Part shown: piece by piece, positions 18,560 to 28,289 of the stretch
Layout: each line of letters begins with the position of its first letter
How positions within the stretch are numbered: the first letter of the stretch is position 1
Assembly (NCBI GenBank): GCA_003150315.1
Contig: QAML01000076.1
Coordinates: 68,722 to 132,721, forward strand
DNA length: 64,000 nucleotides
From: Prevotellaceae bacterium
GTDB taxonomy: Bacteria; Bacteroidota; Bacteroidia; Bacteroidales; Bacteroidaceae
Reading direction: 5' to 3'
Notes under the pieces: generated by a model
What the model saw: the letters and a program-made list of their open reading frames with translations, nothing else
Databases searched by the model: none
What the model was told of the DNA's origin: nothing
Program-made: the position numbers and the translations under genes

Positions 18560-21202
18560 TTATCCGAGATTCTTTAATGTTTCCTTTATTGTGGCAATCT
18601 TGCTCTGTGTGTCGCAGAGTTTCTTGCGTTCCATTTCCACAACCTTTTCAGGTGCATGGGCTGTGAATTTTTCGTTCGAAAGTTTCTTCTCTATCGAAGC
18701 AAGGAACTTTTCAAGGTGTTCGAGTTCTGCATTTGCTTTGGCTTTTTCGGCATCCTTGTCAATTAGATTGCCAAGAGGAACGGCATATTCGGTTGTGCCT
18801 ACCATAAATGAAGCTGACAATCCGTCTTTTTCGCTTATGGTTTGTATTTCGTTCACTTTTGCCATTTTCTTTACCGTTGAAGCAAATTTTTCGTTTACAT
18901 TCGAGTTCACCACATTGAGTTGCAGTTCTTCGCGCGGGGCAATATTTTTTTCGGCTCTCACTGCGCGTATCCCCACAACTATTTGTTTCACGGTTTCTAT
19001 CTCTGCAAGCAGTTTTTCATCCTCGTTCGTGAATTTTTCGTTGCCGTTTGTGCTGTACATAATGCTTTCGCCGTCTTTGCGTTCGCGGATGTGCTGCCAG
19101 ATTTCCTCGGTTATAAATGGCATGAACGGGTGAAGCATCTGCATTAACTTTTCGAATATGCCCAAGGTGGCTTCCATTGTTTTGCCGTCTATGGGTTCGC
19201 CGTATGCAGGCTTGATCATTTCGAGATACCAACTTGAAAATTCGTCCCAGAACAAGTGATAAACCTCCATGAGTGCTTCGCTGATTCTGTATTTCGAGAA
19301 CAGATCATTAAGTGTTGCCTCGCTTTTGCGCAATTGTGCGGCAAACCATTCGGTAGCCGTTTTTGCGGTATCGGGTTGTGCTATGTTGTTGTCCACATTC
19401 CAACCTTCCACAAGACGGAAAGCGTTCCATATCTTATTGCAGAAGTTTCGTCCCTGTTCACAAAGGCTCTCGTCGAAAAGAATGTCGTTTCCTGCGGGAG
19501 CGGAAAGCATCATTCCCATTCTAACTCCGTCAGCTCCGTATTCTTCTATGAGTTTCAACGGATCGGGTGAGTTACCGAGCGACTTAGACATCTTTCTTCC
19601 GAGTTTATCACGCACAATGCCGGTGAAATATACGTTTCGGAAAGGCATCTTGCCCGTATATTCATATCCCGCCATTATCATTCGCGCCACCCAGAAAAAG
19701 ATAATATCCGGACCGGTTACGAGATCGTTGGTGGGGTAGTAGTAATCGAATTCCTTGTTTCCCTCCGGCTGCATAATACCATTGAAAAGCGAAATGGGCC
19801 AAAGCCATGAAGAGAACCATGTATCAAGAGCTTCTTCGTCCTGACGCAAATCCTTTGCTTCGAGAGCCGCATTGCCACTTTTTTCGCGCGCAAGTTTCAC
19901 GGCTTCTTCTATTGTCTCAGCCACAACAAAGCCTCCCTGCGGAAGATAATATGCGGGAATTCTGTGTCCCCACCACAACTGGCGGCTTATACACCAGTCT
20001 TTTATGTTTTCAAGCCAATGGCGATATGTGTTCTTGTATTTTGCGGGATAGAACTTGATTTCGTCGTTCATTACGGGCGGAAGTGCCATATCGGCAAAGT
20101 GTTTCATCTTCAAGAACCACTGCATTGACAATTTTGGCTCTATTGCCACGTTTGTGCGTTCGGAGAATCCCACTTTGTTTGTATAGTCTTCGACCTTTTC
20201 CATGAGTCCTGCTTTTTCCAGGTCTTCGGCTATTTGTTTTCTTACCTCGAAACGGTCCATCCCAACATACATTCCCGCAGCTTCTGAAATGGTTCCGTTG
20301 TCATTGAATATGTCAATGCTTTCAAGATTATGCTTCTCGCCAAGCATATAGTCGTTGGGGTCATGACAAGGGGTAACTTTAAGACAACCTGTTCCGAATT
20401 CCGTGTCCACATATTCGTCTTCAATCACTGGAATTTCCCTATTAACGAGCGGCACTATGACATGTTTGCCTTTCAACCAGGTGTTTTTCTCGTCGTTCGG
20501 GTTTATACACATGGCTGTATCACCCATTATTGTTTCGGGACGGGTTGTGGCTACAACAGCATACTTTTTCTCGCCCTTTTTCGGGTCAACAACATAATAG
20601 CGAAGGTAGTAGAGTTTGCTGTGTTCCTCCTTGTATATCACTTCTTCGTCGCTGAGCGCGGTTTGTGCCTTCGGATCCCAATTCACCATTCTCACTCCGC
20701 GATAGATGAGCCCTTTGTTGTAGAGGTCAACAAACACGCGGATAACGCTCTTTGAGCGTGTTTTGTCCATGGTGAATGCCGTGCGATCCCAATCGCACGA
20801 TGCGCCGAGTTTGCGGAGCTGTTTCAGAATAATGCCGCCGTGTTCGTCTGTCCACTCCCATGCGTGCTTCAAAAACTCCTCGCGTGTGAGGTCGGTTTTT
20901 TTTATTCCTTTTTCAGCAAGACGTCCCACAACCTTTGCTTCGGTTGCTATCGAGGCGTGGTCAGTTCCCGGAACCCAGCAAGCGTTTTTTCCTTCCATTC
21001 TTGCACGGCGAACGAGAATATCCTGTATGGTTTCGTTAAGCATGTGTCCCATGTGGAGCACACCGGTTACGTTTGGTGGAGGAATGACAATAGTGTAGGG
21101 TTCGCGACCGTCGGGTTTTGAACTGAACAATTTGTGATCAATCCAATACTGATACCATTTTGCCTCAATGTCTTTTGGGCTGTACTTGCTTGCAAGTTCC
21201 AT
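18560..21202 (-). CDS. valS: valyl-tRNA synthetase
   Basis: Class I aminoacyl-tRNA synthetase charging tRNA-Val. The 880 residues contain the HIGH-type motif in [16 protein letters not shown] (about residues 41-56), the editing domain in the middle, the KMSKS loop in [17 protein letters not shown] (about 530), the anticodon-binding domain and a C-terminal coiled coil of about 70 residues (rich in Lys, Glu and Leu) as in typical ValRS. The start codon follows a normal spacing to upstream sequence. It heads the minus-strand group valS, DUF4105 gene, phosphatase-fold gene. Confidence 0.97.
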   Translation of the reverse strand: MELASKYSPKDIEAKWYQYWIDHKLFSSKPDGREPYTIVIPPPNVTGVLHMGHMLNETIQDILVRRARMEGKNACWVPGTDHASIATEAKVVGRLAEKGIKKTDLTREEFLKHAWEWTDEHGGIILKQLRKLGASCDWDRTAFTMDKTRSKSVIRVFVDLYNKGLIYRGVRMVNWDPKAQTALSDEEVIYKEEHSKLYYLRYYVVDPKKGEKKYAVVATTRPETIMGDTAMCINPNDEKNTWLKGKHVIVPLVNREIPVIEDEYVDTEFGTGCLKVTPCHDPNDYMLGEKHNLESIDIFNDNGTISEAAGMYVGMDRFEVRKQIAEDLEKAGLMEKVEDYTNKVGFSERTNVAIEPKLSMQWFLKMKHFADMALPPVMNDEIKFYPAKYKNTYRHWLENIKDWCISRQLWWGHRIPAYYLPQGGFVVAETIEEAVKLAREKSGNAALEAKDLRQDEEALDTWFSSWLWPISLFNGIMQPEGNKEFDYYYPTNDLVTGPDIIFFWVARMIMAGYEYTGKMPFRNVYFTGIVRDKLGRKMSKSLGNSPDPLKLIEEYGADGVRMGMMLSAPAGNDILFDESLCEQGRNFCNKIWNAFRLVEGWNVDNNIAQPDTAKTATEWFAAQLRKSEATLNDLFSKYRISEALMEVYHLFWDEFSSWYLEMIKPAYGEPIDGKTMEATLGIFEKLMQMLHPFMPFITEEIWQHIRERKDGESIMYSTNGNEKFTNEDEKLLAEIETVKQIVVGIRAVRAEKNIAPREELQLNVVNSNVNEKFASTVKKMAKVNEIQTISEKDGLSASFMVGTTEYAVPLGNLIDKDAEKAKANAELEHLEKFLASIEKKLSNEKFTAHAPEKVVEMERKKLCDTQSKIATIKETLKNLG

Positions 21203-21337
21203 GTTATATGTAAGTCTTTATGTTTTCTAAAATTGATGTTGTGCCGGCGTTGCCCGGTAAAGGCATTGCAATACGCCTAAATTGTTGCAAAATTACGAAT
21301 TTCTGCGGTTACCGCAAAAACATAAAGGATATGGAAA

Positions 21338-21421
21338 AAAACATAAGGCATATATTTTAAAATATGTGCCTTGTATTTTAAAATAAGTGCCTTGTATTTT
21401 GAAACAAATGCCTTATGTTTT
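21338..21421 (-). repeat. 21-nt-module intergenic repeat, copy 4
   Basis: Modules at 21338-21358, 21359-21379, 21380-21400 and 21401-21421, all with GGC-type cores. The right flank carries the leader (in minus reading, ACAAGTTATTGTTTATAAG then AATGCG), so polarity is minus. Unlike most copies, modules 1-3 are all forward in leader orientation and the tail is the inverted arm. Located upstream of valS and divergent from the FemAB-like gene. Confidence 0.9.
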
Positions 21422-21574
21422 TTCGCATTTATAATGGTCTTATAAACAATAACTTGTAAAGAGGTGCGAAATGACCGTTTTTCGTGTGCCGATATGCGAC
21501 TTCCGAGATGTGATTTCTCATGGCTTGCCGACATGTTAGCTTACGTTCTCAGAGGAATTGTGAGAATAAAGTGC

Positions 21575-21582
21575 TAACTTTG
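21575..21582 (+). promoter_or_regulatory. -7 box of the FemAB-like gene
   Basis: TAACTTTG, a full TAnnTTTG match, 31 nt before the start codon at 21613. The promoter therefore looks intact although the gene carries a nonsense codon. Confidence 0.6.
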
Positions 21583-21612
21583 CACGAATTTTTAGCAATA
21601 CACACATAGTTC

Positions 21613-22665
21613 ATGCTGCTCAAGAGATATAAAAATATAGAAGAGGAAGGTTTGCAACGTGCTTGGAAGAGTTTTGAAAATTCAGGGGCAATGGTTTCTC
21701 CTTTTCTGTATTACGATTACATGAAATGGATTTTCAACGGCGGATTCTTAAACAATAGGGGATACAAACCTTTTGTGGAATGCGTGGAAAACGAAGCAGG
21801 TGAAATATTGGCAATCTTTCCTATGAAGAAAAAGTTTTTGTTTGGCACGAAAATCAAGATGCTCGGCGACGTGCAGGGCTGCGGATGTGCAGGAGGCATT
21901 TTTTCGCCGAAACTTTCGGATAGTGAAAAGGAGAAGTGTATAAGATTGTTTTTCAAAACCCTGTTTGAAAGGGGAAATGTCCGTTTGTCGCGTATCAGGG
22001 AGGATTCTCTCGGCTACAGATACATGAAAAAGATTTTCGAACAAGTTCCGCGTTTGAAAAAACAGGCATGTGTGACAATTGAATTCGGAGACGATTATGA
22101 AGCGTATTTGAAAAGTTTGTCATCGTCTGTGCGTTAAAATCTCCGCACAGCCGACAATCGTATGCGCAGGGACGGACACGAGTGGAAACTTAGGGTGTTT
22201 TTGCCGGGCGAAAAGATTGACGATGAGAGTTTCAAACAGATAATGAAGCTTTATCTCGCGCGGCTTTTCGGACATTACAGACAAAATTTGGGCGCAAACC
22301 GGTTGAGACGCATTAAGAACTCGTATTTTTACAACCATATAAAACACGATACTTTGTCGTTGCGCAACAACACCAACGCATGTCATTTCATTCTCTACAT
22401 AGATGGGCAGCCGGCATGTTTCATGTCGGGCTTTGCAGACCATAAAGGTAAGAAAATTGTTGTTCCACGCCTTGCCATTGACGAAAGCCGCCGATTCTAT
22501 TCGCCGGGATACGTGATGATAAGAGATGCCGTGCGTTATCTTATGGAAAATACTGATTTCAGAACGCTGGATTTAAGTCGCGGTTCGGAAAAATACAAAC
22601 TCGATTTGGGCGGAAAGATATATGAAACGATCAGCATGGAGCTGAAAAAGCCGATGAAGATATGA
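21613..22665 (+). pseudogene. FemAB/GNAT-type acyltransferase split by one in-frame stop codon
   Basis: The frame from 21613 to 22665 would encode 350 residues of a GNAT-fold protein of the FemAB/Acetyltransf_6 kind (aminoacyl or acyl transfer to peptidoglycan precursors or cell-surface glycans). A TAA at 22135-22137 interrupts it, and both halves are in the same frame. Around the stop the sequence reads SLSSSVR, stop, NLRTADNRMRRDG. Related proteins usually have Gln at that point (SVRQNLRTAYNR), so a single CAA to TAA change explains it. The second half keeps the typical SRGSEKYKLDLGG near the C-terminus. Promoter and terminator are intact and there is no other damage, so the loss is recent, a sequencing error, or read through. 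A downstream ATG at 22162 could yield only a fragment. Confidence 0.85.
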
Positions 22666-22719
22666 ACTCCGAATAATCAGGGACAGGAACAGGCTTGTTT
22701 ACAATAAACCGAAAACAAT

Positions 22720-22750
22720 AATCCCCGCTTTCCATAAGAGAGCGGGGATT
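22720..22750. terminator. bidirectional terminator between the FemAB-like gene and the alpha-galactosidase
   Basis: Ten-bp perfect stem, AATCCCCGCT with AGCGGGGATT, and an 11-nt loop, midway between two convergent genes. T-runs are short on both sides. Confidence 0.75.
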
Positions 22751-22784
22751 GTAGTATTTATGTGGCTTGCTGCCAATAATAGAA

Positions 22785-24974
22785 TCAGTTTACGGCTTCG
22801 AGTTTGAAGACAACGCTCGAGAAATCTCCGTCAAGATTTACACGGATACCCGCTTTCTTGAGAGCACGACCGCTTATTACTTTTCCACTGAGCCAGTGGG
22901 GACGGTTGGGATCGAGTGGTGTGATGTCGGTGAACTTATAGTTTTTGTTTTCGTCCACACCGTCAAGGCGAATCAACGGATCGTTTTGAATTGTGCACAC
23001 TTTATGGTCGCGATAAACGTAGAATACCGCTTTTGATTTGTCTTCCGAAGAATACATGAGTGAGGTTACGTAGTCGTTATCATAGGGAGAATTCAAACGA
23101 TAAAGGTCTCCCATCTGCACAACACGACGCACGTCCTTGTAAGCTGCTATTGCGCGTTTTGCAAATTCCTTTTCCTTATCGTTCATGTTCTTCGGTTGCA
23201 ATTCCATACCGAGTCTGCCCTGCATTGCAACGTCGAAACGGAATTTGAGAGGAGTTACGCGACCGGTTTGGTGGTTGGGAGTTGCGCTGACATGCGATCC
23301 CATACCGATTGCGGGGTAGAAGTGAGAAGTTCCCCACTGAATGAATAGACGCTGGAAGGCATCTGTGTCGTCCGAAGTCCAATATTCGTCAAAGAACGGG
23401 AGCAAACCGTAGTTTACACGTCCGCCACCGCCGGCACAAGCCTGCACCACAACGTTGGGATATTTGGCACGCAGACGTTTTAGTACGCTGCGAAGTCCGA
23501 GCTGATAGTCTATGAAAATCTGCGATTGGCGATCGGCTTTAAGATAATGCGATCCGTAATTCATGATGTTTGCGTTGGCATCCCACTTGATGTATGCAAT
23601 TTCTGGAGCCTGCGTCATTACGTTGTCGAAAACAGAGTAAACATAGTCCTGAACCTTAGGATTTGTGAGGTCGAGCACCATCTGTGTGCCGCCGCGCCCT
23701 TGTGTGAGTGGACGGTTGGGACTGCTCAATGCCCAATCGGGATGTTTTTCGAAAAGTTCGCTCTTTGTGTTTATCATTTCGGGTTCAATCCAGATTCCGA
23801 ACTTTATGTTATGTTTTTTAGCATCGTCTGTGAGGGCTTTGATGCCGTTTGGCAATTTCTTTTTGCACACCATCCAGTCGCCAAGACTTGTATGGTCGTT
23901 GTCGCGCGGGTATTTGTCGCCAAACCAACCGTCGTCCATAACGAAAAGTTCGCCTCCGAGCGATGCTATGTCGCCCATCATTTGGTCCATGGTCTTTTCA
24001 TCGATGTTGAAATATACACCTTCCCAGGAATTAAGGAGAATCATTCTTTCCTGGTCGCCGTGAGCGAGTGCGTATTTGCGTGCCCAGCGGTGGAAAGCCC
24101 TACTTACGCCGCCTTTTCCCTCTGTCGAGTAGGTCATGATGAATTCCGGTGTAGTGAATGTTTTACCTCCGTCAAGTATATAGCGTGATGTTTCTTCATT
24201 GATGCCTGCAAGTACTTCGAGTTGGCTTCCTCCGGCTGCTCTTGCCTTGATTTTGTAGTTGCCGCTCCAAGCCAATGCGCCGCCGAATACGGTTCCCGAA
24301 TTTTCTGTTGCCTTGCCGCCCACGGAAATCATGACACTCGGGTTGTCGGCATGAGTGTTTTGAATGCCGTATTTGTTGGAAACCACAATCTGTCCGTCGG
24401 TGATTTGCTGTTCATTCATAAAACATTCGGCAGCCCAGCCTCCGTGGAAATGGGTTATGTAGTTGTCGCTACGTGCAATGGGTATCTGCGCTGAAGCAAA
24501 CATTTCGAGAGCCACGGATTTCTTTGCGGAGTTTACGATGTCGGTCCATGTCGAAATGATATCGGTTCCGTTAAAAGCTTTGAAGTATTGGCGCACGTAG
24601 AGAGGGTAAACCTTGTCTTTCATGTCTATTTCTATCGTTGTGCCGTCGGCATCTGAGGTTTTCTTGATGCCTTCCACTTTCAAATCGAGTGTGAGACTGC
24701 CGTCGGGCTGTGTGATTGCCAAGGCTCTTTCTTCGTTGGAATACACACCGAAAGCGTAGTATGATTCGCGATCAAAGGTCATGCGTGCGGCACGCATGTC
24801 GTTGGTTGAAGTGGATTCGTCTATTTTCGGTCCGTAATAGACTAAACGTGCCACTCCGTTGTCGTTGTTCACAATCAGTGTGGTGTTGGGCGTGGAAAGT
24901 CGGTATTCCTGTGCCGGGAGAACGCATAGCGGCAGTATTGCCACTGCTATTGCGCTCAGCAGTTTCTTAATCAT
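22785..24974 (-). CDS. GH36 alpha-galactosidase, exported
   Basis: Predicted retaining alpha-galactosidase that releases terminal alpha-galactose from raffinose-type sugars or galactomannan side chains. A signal peptide (about residues 1-21, ending LPAQ) places it in the periplasm or outside. The 729 residues show the GH36 layout: N-terminal beta-sandwich, central (beta/alpha)8 barrel and C-terminal beta domain. The nucleophile is Asp465 in KWDANANI and the acid/base is Asp535 in YWTSDDTDAF; the spacing of 70 residues equals that of characterised GH36 enzymes. Substrate-binding WSLSSP-like and CAGGGGRVNYG segments are present. No SusCD pair or other glycosidase is nearby, so it is a lone enzyme rather than part of a polysaccharide utilisation locus. 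Confidence 0.92.
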   Translation of the reverse strand: MIKKLLSAIAVAILPLCVLPAQEYRLSTPNTTLIVNNDNGVARLVYYGPKIDESTSTNDMRAARMTFDRESYYAFGVYSNEERALAITQPDGSLTLDLKVEGIKKTSDADGTTIEIDMKDKVYPLYVRQYFKAFNGTDIISTWTDIVNSAKKSVALEMFASAQIPIARSDNYITHFHGGWAAECFMNEQQITDGQIVVSNKYGIQNTHADNPSVMISVGGKATENSGTVFGGALAWSGNYKIKARAAGGSQLEVLAGINEETSRYILDGGKTFTTPEFIMTYSTEGKGGVSRAFHRWARKYALAHGDQERMILLNSWEGVYFNIDEKTMDQMMGDIASLGGELFVMDDGWFGDKYPRDNDHTSLGDWMVCKKKLPNGIKALTDDAKKHNIKFGIWIEPEMINTKSELFEKHPDWALSSPNRPLTQGRGGTQMVLDLTNPKVQDYVYSVFDNVMTQAPEIAYIKWDANANIMNYGSHYLKADRQSQIFIDYQLGLRSVLKRLRAKYPNVVVQACAGGGGRVNYGLLPFFDEYWTSDDTDAFQRLFIQWGTSHFYPAIGMGSHVSATPNHQTGRVTPLKFRFDVAMQGRLGMELQPKNMNDKEKEFAKRAIAAYKDVRRVVQMGDLYRLNSPYDNDYVTSLMYSSEDKSKAVFYVYRDHKVCTIQNDPLIRLDGVDENKNYKFTDITPLDPNRPHWLSGKVISGRALKKAGIRVNLDGDFSSVVFKLEAVN

Positions 24975-25019
24975 TTCTTTATGGTTTAGATGTTTGTAAA
25001 AATTATTTTGGTAAAGATT

Positions 25020-26087
25020 TTATTGTTTCAGTTTCACGACCACAATTACCTTGGCTTGTTGCGGATCATTGGTAATCATGAGCACTTTCAAACGGTTGCG
25101 CGAGTTCTGTTTGAGGAATTTGCGCAGAACAGTGATTTTTAGTTTCGTTTGTTTGCCCGGTGCTATTTTGCGGCTCACTCCTACGTTGAGCGCGGAGGCG
25201 AATACTTGTAGCGAACGTATTTGCAGTGTGCTTTTTCCGCTGTTTGTTATTGTCAGCGTGCCGCTCACTTTGTTTTTTTCGTTTATTCCTTCGAGCACGA
25301 GTGTATCGGAAGAGAGTGAAATGCAGGGTGCTTGCGAAAGTTGTGCTTCGCTAAGCTGCGCGGCTTCGGGAAGTATCACCGCCGAAACGCCTATTTCGTT
25401 TTCTTCGTCCACTTTGTCTCCGGGGAAACGGCTAAGATATACCGATGTCTGCGTCAGCCCCATGTTGTTGAGCATACGGCTGTTGAGCGTAACCTGTATT
25501 TTTCCGCTGCGGTTTGGGAGCAGTGTTTCGGGTATGGCTTTAGCCGACAGATATTTTGGCAGGTGCATCAGCTCGGGCTTGTAAGTTTTTGTGCCTTCGT
25601 TGAAAATTTCTATTGTTTTAACTGGTGTGTCGCCAATATTTACGTCGTCGAACTCAATGTCTTCGGTATTGAGTTTTATGTCTCCTATTTTACGTTTGTA
25701 TTCTCCTATATAGTCGGGCAATTGAGCCACAACGTTGCCGTATATCGTGAGATAAGTGGGGCGTTTTGAGGCGTTTGTATATACTGCCACCTGTTTCGTG
25801 AAATGACCGAGCATTTCGGCATTGTACGAAACGGATATTTCGGATGACGTGCCGGGAGCTATGTTTTTTTTGTCCCATTTTGCCACGGTGCATCCGCACG
25901 AGGCTTCAATGTTTTCTATTGCCAGGGGCTTGTCGCCCGAGTTTTTTATGGTGAAACGGGCTATGGCGGGATTGTTCCAAAGAATGGAACCCATGTCGTG
26001 CTTCGGGGCATCAAACACAACCGACGGCTGTGCAAAAGACAACGTCGGGGCAAGCCATGCGCACAACATGATAATTTTCTTTTTCAT
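25020..26087 (-). CDS. DUF1573 exported protein
   Basis: Exported 355-residue protein with a signal peptide (about residues 1-19, ending SFAQ). The first domain (about 20-120) is a classic DUF1573 immunoglobulin-like module: DAPKHDMGSI, FTIKNSGDKPL and the cysteine pair in SCGCTVAKW. Two further similar beta-sandwich repeats follow (about 130-245 and 255-355), each with an FxxxNxG-type strand (IEIFNEGTKTY, LTITNSGKSTL). In Bacteroidales many such proteins exist and their role is unclear; a surface or periplasmic scaffold is usual speculation. It follows a promoter box closely and precedes the alpha-galactosidase by 45 nt, so the two may be cotranscribed. Confidence 0.8.
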   Translation of the reverse strand: MKKKIIMLCAWLAPTLSFAQPSVVFDAPKHDMGSILWNNPAIARFTIKNSGDKPLAIENIEASCGCTVAKWDKKNIAPGTSSEISVSYNAEMLGHFTKQVAVYTNASKRPTYLTIYGNVVAQLPDYIGEYKRKIGDIKLNTEDIEFDDVNIGDTPVKTIEIFNEGTKTYKPELMHLPKYLSAKAIPETLLPNRSGKIQVTLNSRMLNNMGLTQTSVYLSRFPGDKVDEENEIGVSAVILPEAAQLSEAQLSQAPCISLSSDTLVLEGINEKNKVSGTLTITNSGKSTLQIRSLQVFASALNVGVSRKIAPGKQTKLKITVLRKFLKQNSRNRLKVLMITNDPQQAKVIVVVKLKQ

Positions 26088-26108
26088 CGGAATTTCTGCA
26101 ATTTCCTA

Positions 26109-26116
26109 CAAAGTTA
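26109..26116 (-). promoter_or_regulatory. -7 box of the DUF1573 gene
   Basis: TAACTTTG on the minus strand, full TAnnTTTG match, 22 nt before the DUF1573 start codon; it may also drive the alpha-galactosidase gene downstream. Confidence 0.65.
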
Positions 26117-26305
26117 CTTTTTTCTGCGCATTTACGGGTAGGATGAGCATGAAAATATAATCTAAATACGTTGCTGTGGTTAACTTTGGGCAAAATATAA
26201 GTGTGAGTTAGCTTGTGGTCAGGAATTGCCGATTTTTTGCAGGTTGGAACTTTGCAAAATTTAGTTTGAAACGGGACATTTGGGATGCCAAAACAGTTGC
26301 CCGAA

Positions 26306-26389
26306 AAAACACATGGCTTGTTGTGAAAAATACAAGCCATATATTTTAAAATACAAGGCACTTATTTCAAAATATATGCCTTATATTTT
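26306..26389 (-). repeat. 21-nt-module intergenic repeat, copy 5
   Basis: Modules at 26306-26326, 26327-26347, 26348-26368 and 26369-26389. The left module is the tail type (CACATGGCTTGTTGTG, next to TTTCGGG in minus reading). The leader on the right holds GGCATTTGAAAACGC and, further out, a perfect hairpin CGGCTT-TTAC-AAGCCG. Leader to tail, modules 1 and 2 are inverted GGC-type arms, and module 3 pairs with the tail (both GCC type). Between divergent DUF1573 and xth genes. Confidence 0.92.
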
Positions 26390-26561
26390 TAGCGTTTTCA
26401 AATGCCTGAAATTTAACGGCTTGTAAAAGCCGAAAATTCGAGTGTGAAAATGATGCTAAAAACGGGCGTTGAAACAAATTTCTGGGGAGGTATGGCGCGC
26501 GTGTTGAGAAGCGCGGATTTTTTGTTATCTTCGCGTTATTCTTTTATAAAACGTAGAAAAT

Positions 26562-27320
26562 ATGAAATTCGTTTCGTGGAATGTCAACGGGCTTCGTGCT
26601 TGCGCAGGAAAAGGATTTGCCGATGCGTTCAATAGCCTTGATGCCGATTTTTTCTGTCTTCAGGAAACAAAGATGCAGCCGGGACAGTTGGACATGGAGT
26701 TTGAGGGTTATAAATCGTATTGGAATTCGGCGGAAAAGAAAGGCTATTCCGGCACGGCGGTATATGCACGTCGCGAACCGCTGGACGTTTCGTTCGGAAT
26801 GGGCATTGATGATTTTGACCATGAGGGAAGGGTCATAACTTTTGAAGATAAGGATTTTTTTCTCGTGGATGTTTATACGCCCAATTCCCAGGACGGGCTG
26901 CGCAGGCTCGATTACCGCATGGAATGGGACGATGCTTTTCGTGAATATCTGCTGAAACTTGGCGAGAAGAAGGCGGTAGTGGTTTGCGGCGACATGAATG
27001 TGGCTCACGAGGAGATAGACATAAAAAATCCGAAGACCAACCGCCGCAATGCAGGTTTCACGGATGAAGAAAGAGAAAAGTTTTCAAAGTTGCTCGAAAG
27101 CGGTTTTGTGGACACGTTTCGCCATTTGAATCCCGAACTTGCGGGAGTTTATTCGTGGTGGAGCTATCGTTTTCATGCCCGTGAAAAGAATGCCGGCTGG
27201 AGAATAGATTATTTTCTTATATCCGAGGCATTGCTCGGCAAACTGCAAGATGCAAAAATCCACGGAAGCATAATGGGTTCGGACCATTGCCCCGTGGAAT
27301 TGGATTTGGAATTGTCTTAG
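26562..27320 (+). CDS. xth: exodeoxyribonuclease III
   Basis: Base-excision-repair enzyme with AP endonuclease and 3'-5' exonuclease activities. The 252-residue length is standard for the ExoIII/APE1 family. Motifs seen: WNVNGLRAC at the N-terminus, LQETKM (metal-binding Glu), SGTAVYARR, CGDMNVAHEEIDI (catalytic Asp and Asn), NAGFTDEER and the terminal GSDHCPVELDL with the catalytic Asp-His pair. The ATG at 26562 begins directly with MKFVSWNVNG, as in the family. A weak -7 box (TATCTTCG, around 26527) lies upstream. The gene is convergent with a lipoprotein gene only 12 nt away. Confidence 0.96.
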   Translation: MKFVSWNVNGLRACAGKGFADAFNSLDADFFCLQETKMQPGQLDMEFEGYKSYWNSAEKKGYSGTAVYARREPLDVSFGMGIDDFDHEGRVITFEDKDFFLVDVYTPNSQDGLRRLDYRMEWDDAFREYLLKLGEKKAVVVCGDMNVAHEEIDIKNPKTNRRNAGFTDEEREKFSKLLESGFVDTFRHLNPELAGVYSWWSYRFHAREKNAGWRIDYFLISEALLGKLQDAKIHGSIMGSDHCPVELDLELS

Positions 27321-27332
27321 GATTGCGCTTTA

Positions 27333-28199
27333 TCAGAAAGCCGGTTGCGGCATGGCGGAAGTCCCGCCGTTGATGTCGTATATGTCAACTTTCCAACCTT
27401 TGTCTTCAAAACGTGTGAAGTCGGCATTGCCGTAAGTGCGTTCGCCGTCTTTGTGGTTCGTGAGAATTTTTCCGAAAGGTGTTATTCCCGTGAATTTGCA
27501 AACAAAGTTGCATTTGCCGATGCCGCTTTTACTGTAATTGTCGGGGCAGAACACATTCAGCACTTTCTCTACCTTATAAAAACCGGTGAGAACGTTTACG
27601 GTGATGAACTTAACTTTTTTCAAGGCAGCGTAATACGGGTTCGCCTTGTCGGCATTGTTTGGTTGCGTGGAGCTTTCGGCGAGAATCATTGTGGCTCCAA
27701 CACTGTCGGCTGCGGTATCGCCGGTATAAGCTTCCGTCTGTGTGGAGTCCGCGCTCATGTTATGGTAATCGGTTTCGGGGATGTTGTCTTCGCCCAAAGG
27801 TTTTACGGGCGGATTAGCCACGACATATTTTCTGCCTTCTTCGGTAAGCGACACATTGGCAAAGTAATGCTTTACTTCTTTATAGAAAACTTTCGTACCT
27901 TCCCACCAAGTGTATTGTTCAAAACGGTGGCGTTCGTTCACTTCGCTGATTTGGCATGAAACAACGCCTTCTTTGGCTAAGGCTTCCAGCTTTTGTTTCG
28001 CGACGGAATCGACTTCGTAATATCCCAAACCTATCTGTACCACCTGACTACTGTCGCGAAAAGCCGTTTCTCTCTCAATGGCTTTCTTGGCACTGTGAGC
28101 GGTCAGAGTATATTTGTCGCACGAAGTAAAGAATGCCGCAAACAAAACTGTGCAAGCCGCAAAAAATATATTTTTGAACAAATGGATTTTGCGTTTCAT
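27333..28199 (-). CDS. lipoprotein of unknown function
   Basis: I start the gene at the ATG at 28199 (MKRKIHLFKN), which gives 288 residues and a proper lipoprotein signal ending FFTSC with the lipidated Cys at about residue 27; a start 24 nt further upstream is possible. The mature part contains two similar-looking segments with the pattern of short beta strands and an aromatic pair (YTWWEGTKVFYKEVKHYF and KFTGITPFGKILTNH), separated by a low-complexity linker rich in Thr, Ala, Asp and Ser (about residues 155-200). No family is recognised with certainty. It is convergent with xth and separated from the DUF349 gene by a hairpin. Confidence 0.6.
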   Translation of the reverse strand: MKRKIHLFKNIFFAACTVLFAAFFTSCDKYTLTAHSAKKAIERETAFRDSSQVVQIGLGYYEVDSVAKQKLEALAKEGVVSCQISEVNERHRFEQYTWWEGTKVFYKEVKHYFANVSLTEEGRKYVVANPPVKPLGEDNIPETDYHNMSADSTQTEAYTGDTAADSVGATMILAESSTQPNNADKANPYYAALKKVKFITVNVLTGFYKVEKVLNVFCPDNYSKSGIGKCNFVCKFTGITPFGKILTNHKDGERTYGNADFTRFEDKGWKVDIYDINGGTSAMPQPAF

Positions 28200-28229
28200 A
28201 ATGATTAAGTAATAATGCTTCAAAATTAA

Positions 28230-28273
28230 ACGAAGCTATCGGAAACACAAGTTGCATTTCCCGATAGCTTCGT
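28230..28273 (-). terminator. terminator of the DUF349 gene
   Basis: Stem of 13-14 bp (ACGAAGCTATCGG with CCGATAGCTTCGT) starting 17 nt past the DUF349 stop codon, followed on the minus strand by TTTAATTTTG. Confidence 0.8.
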
Positions 28274-28289
28274 CATATTAATATAGTTC

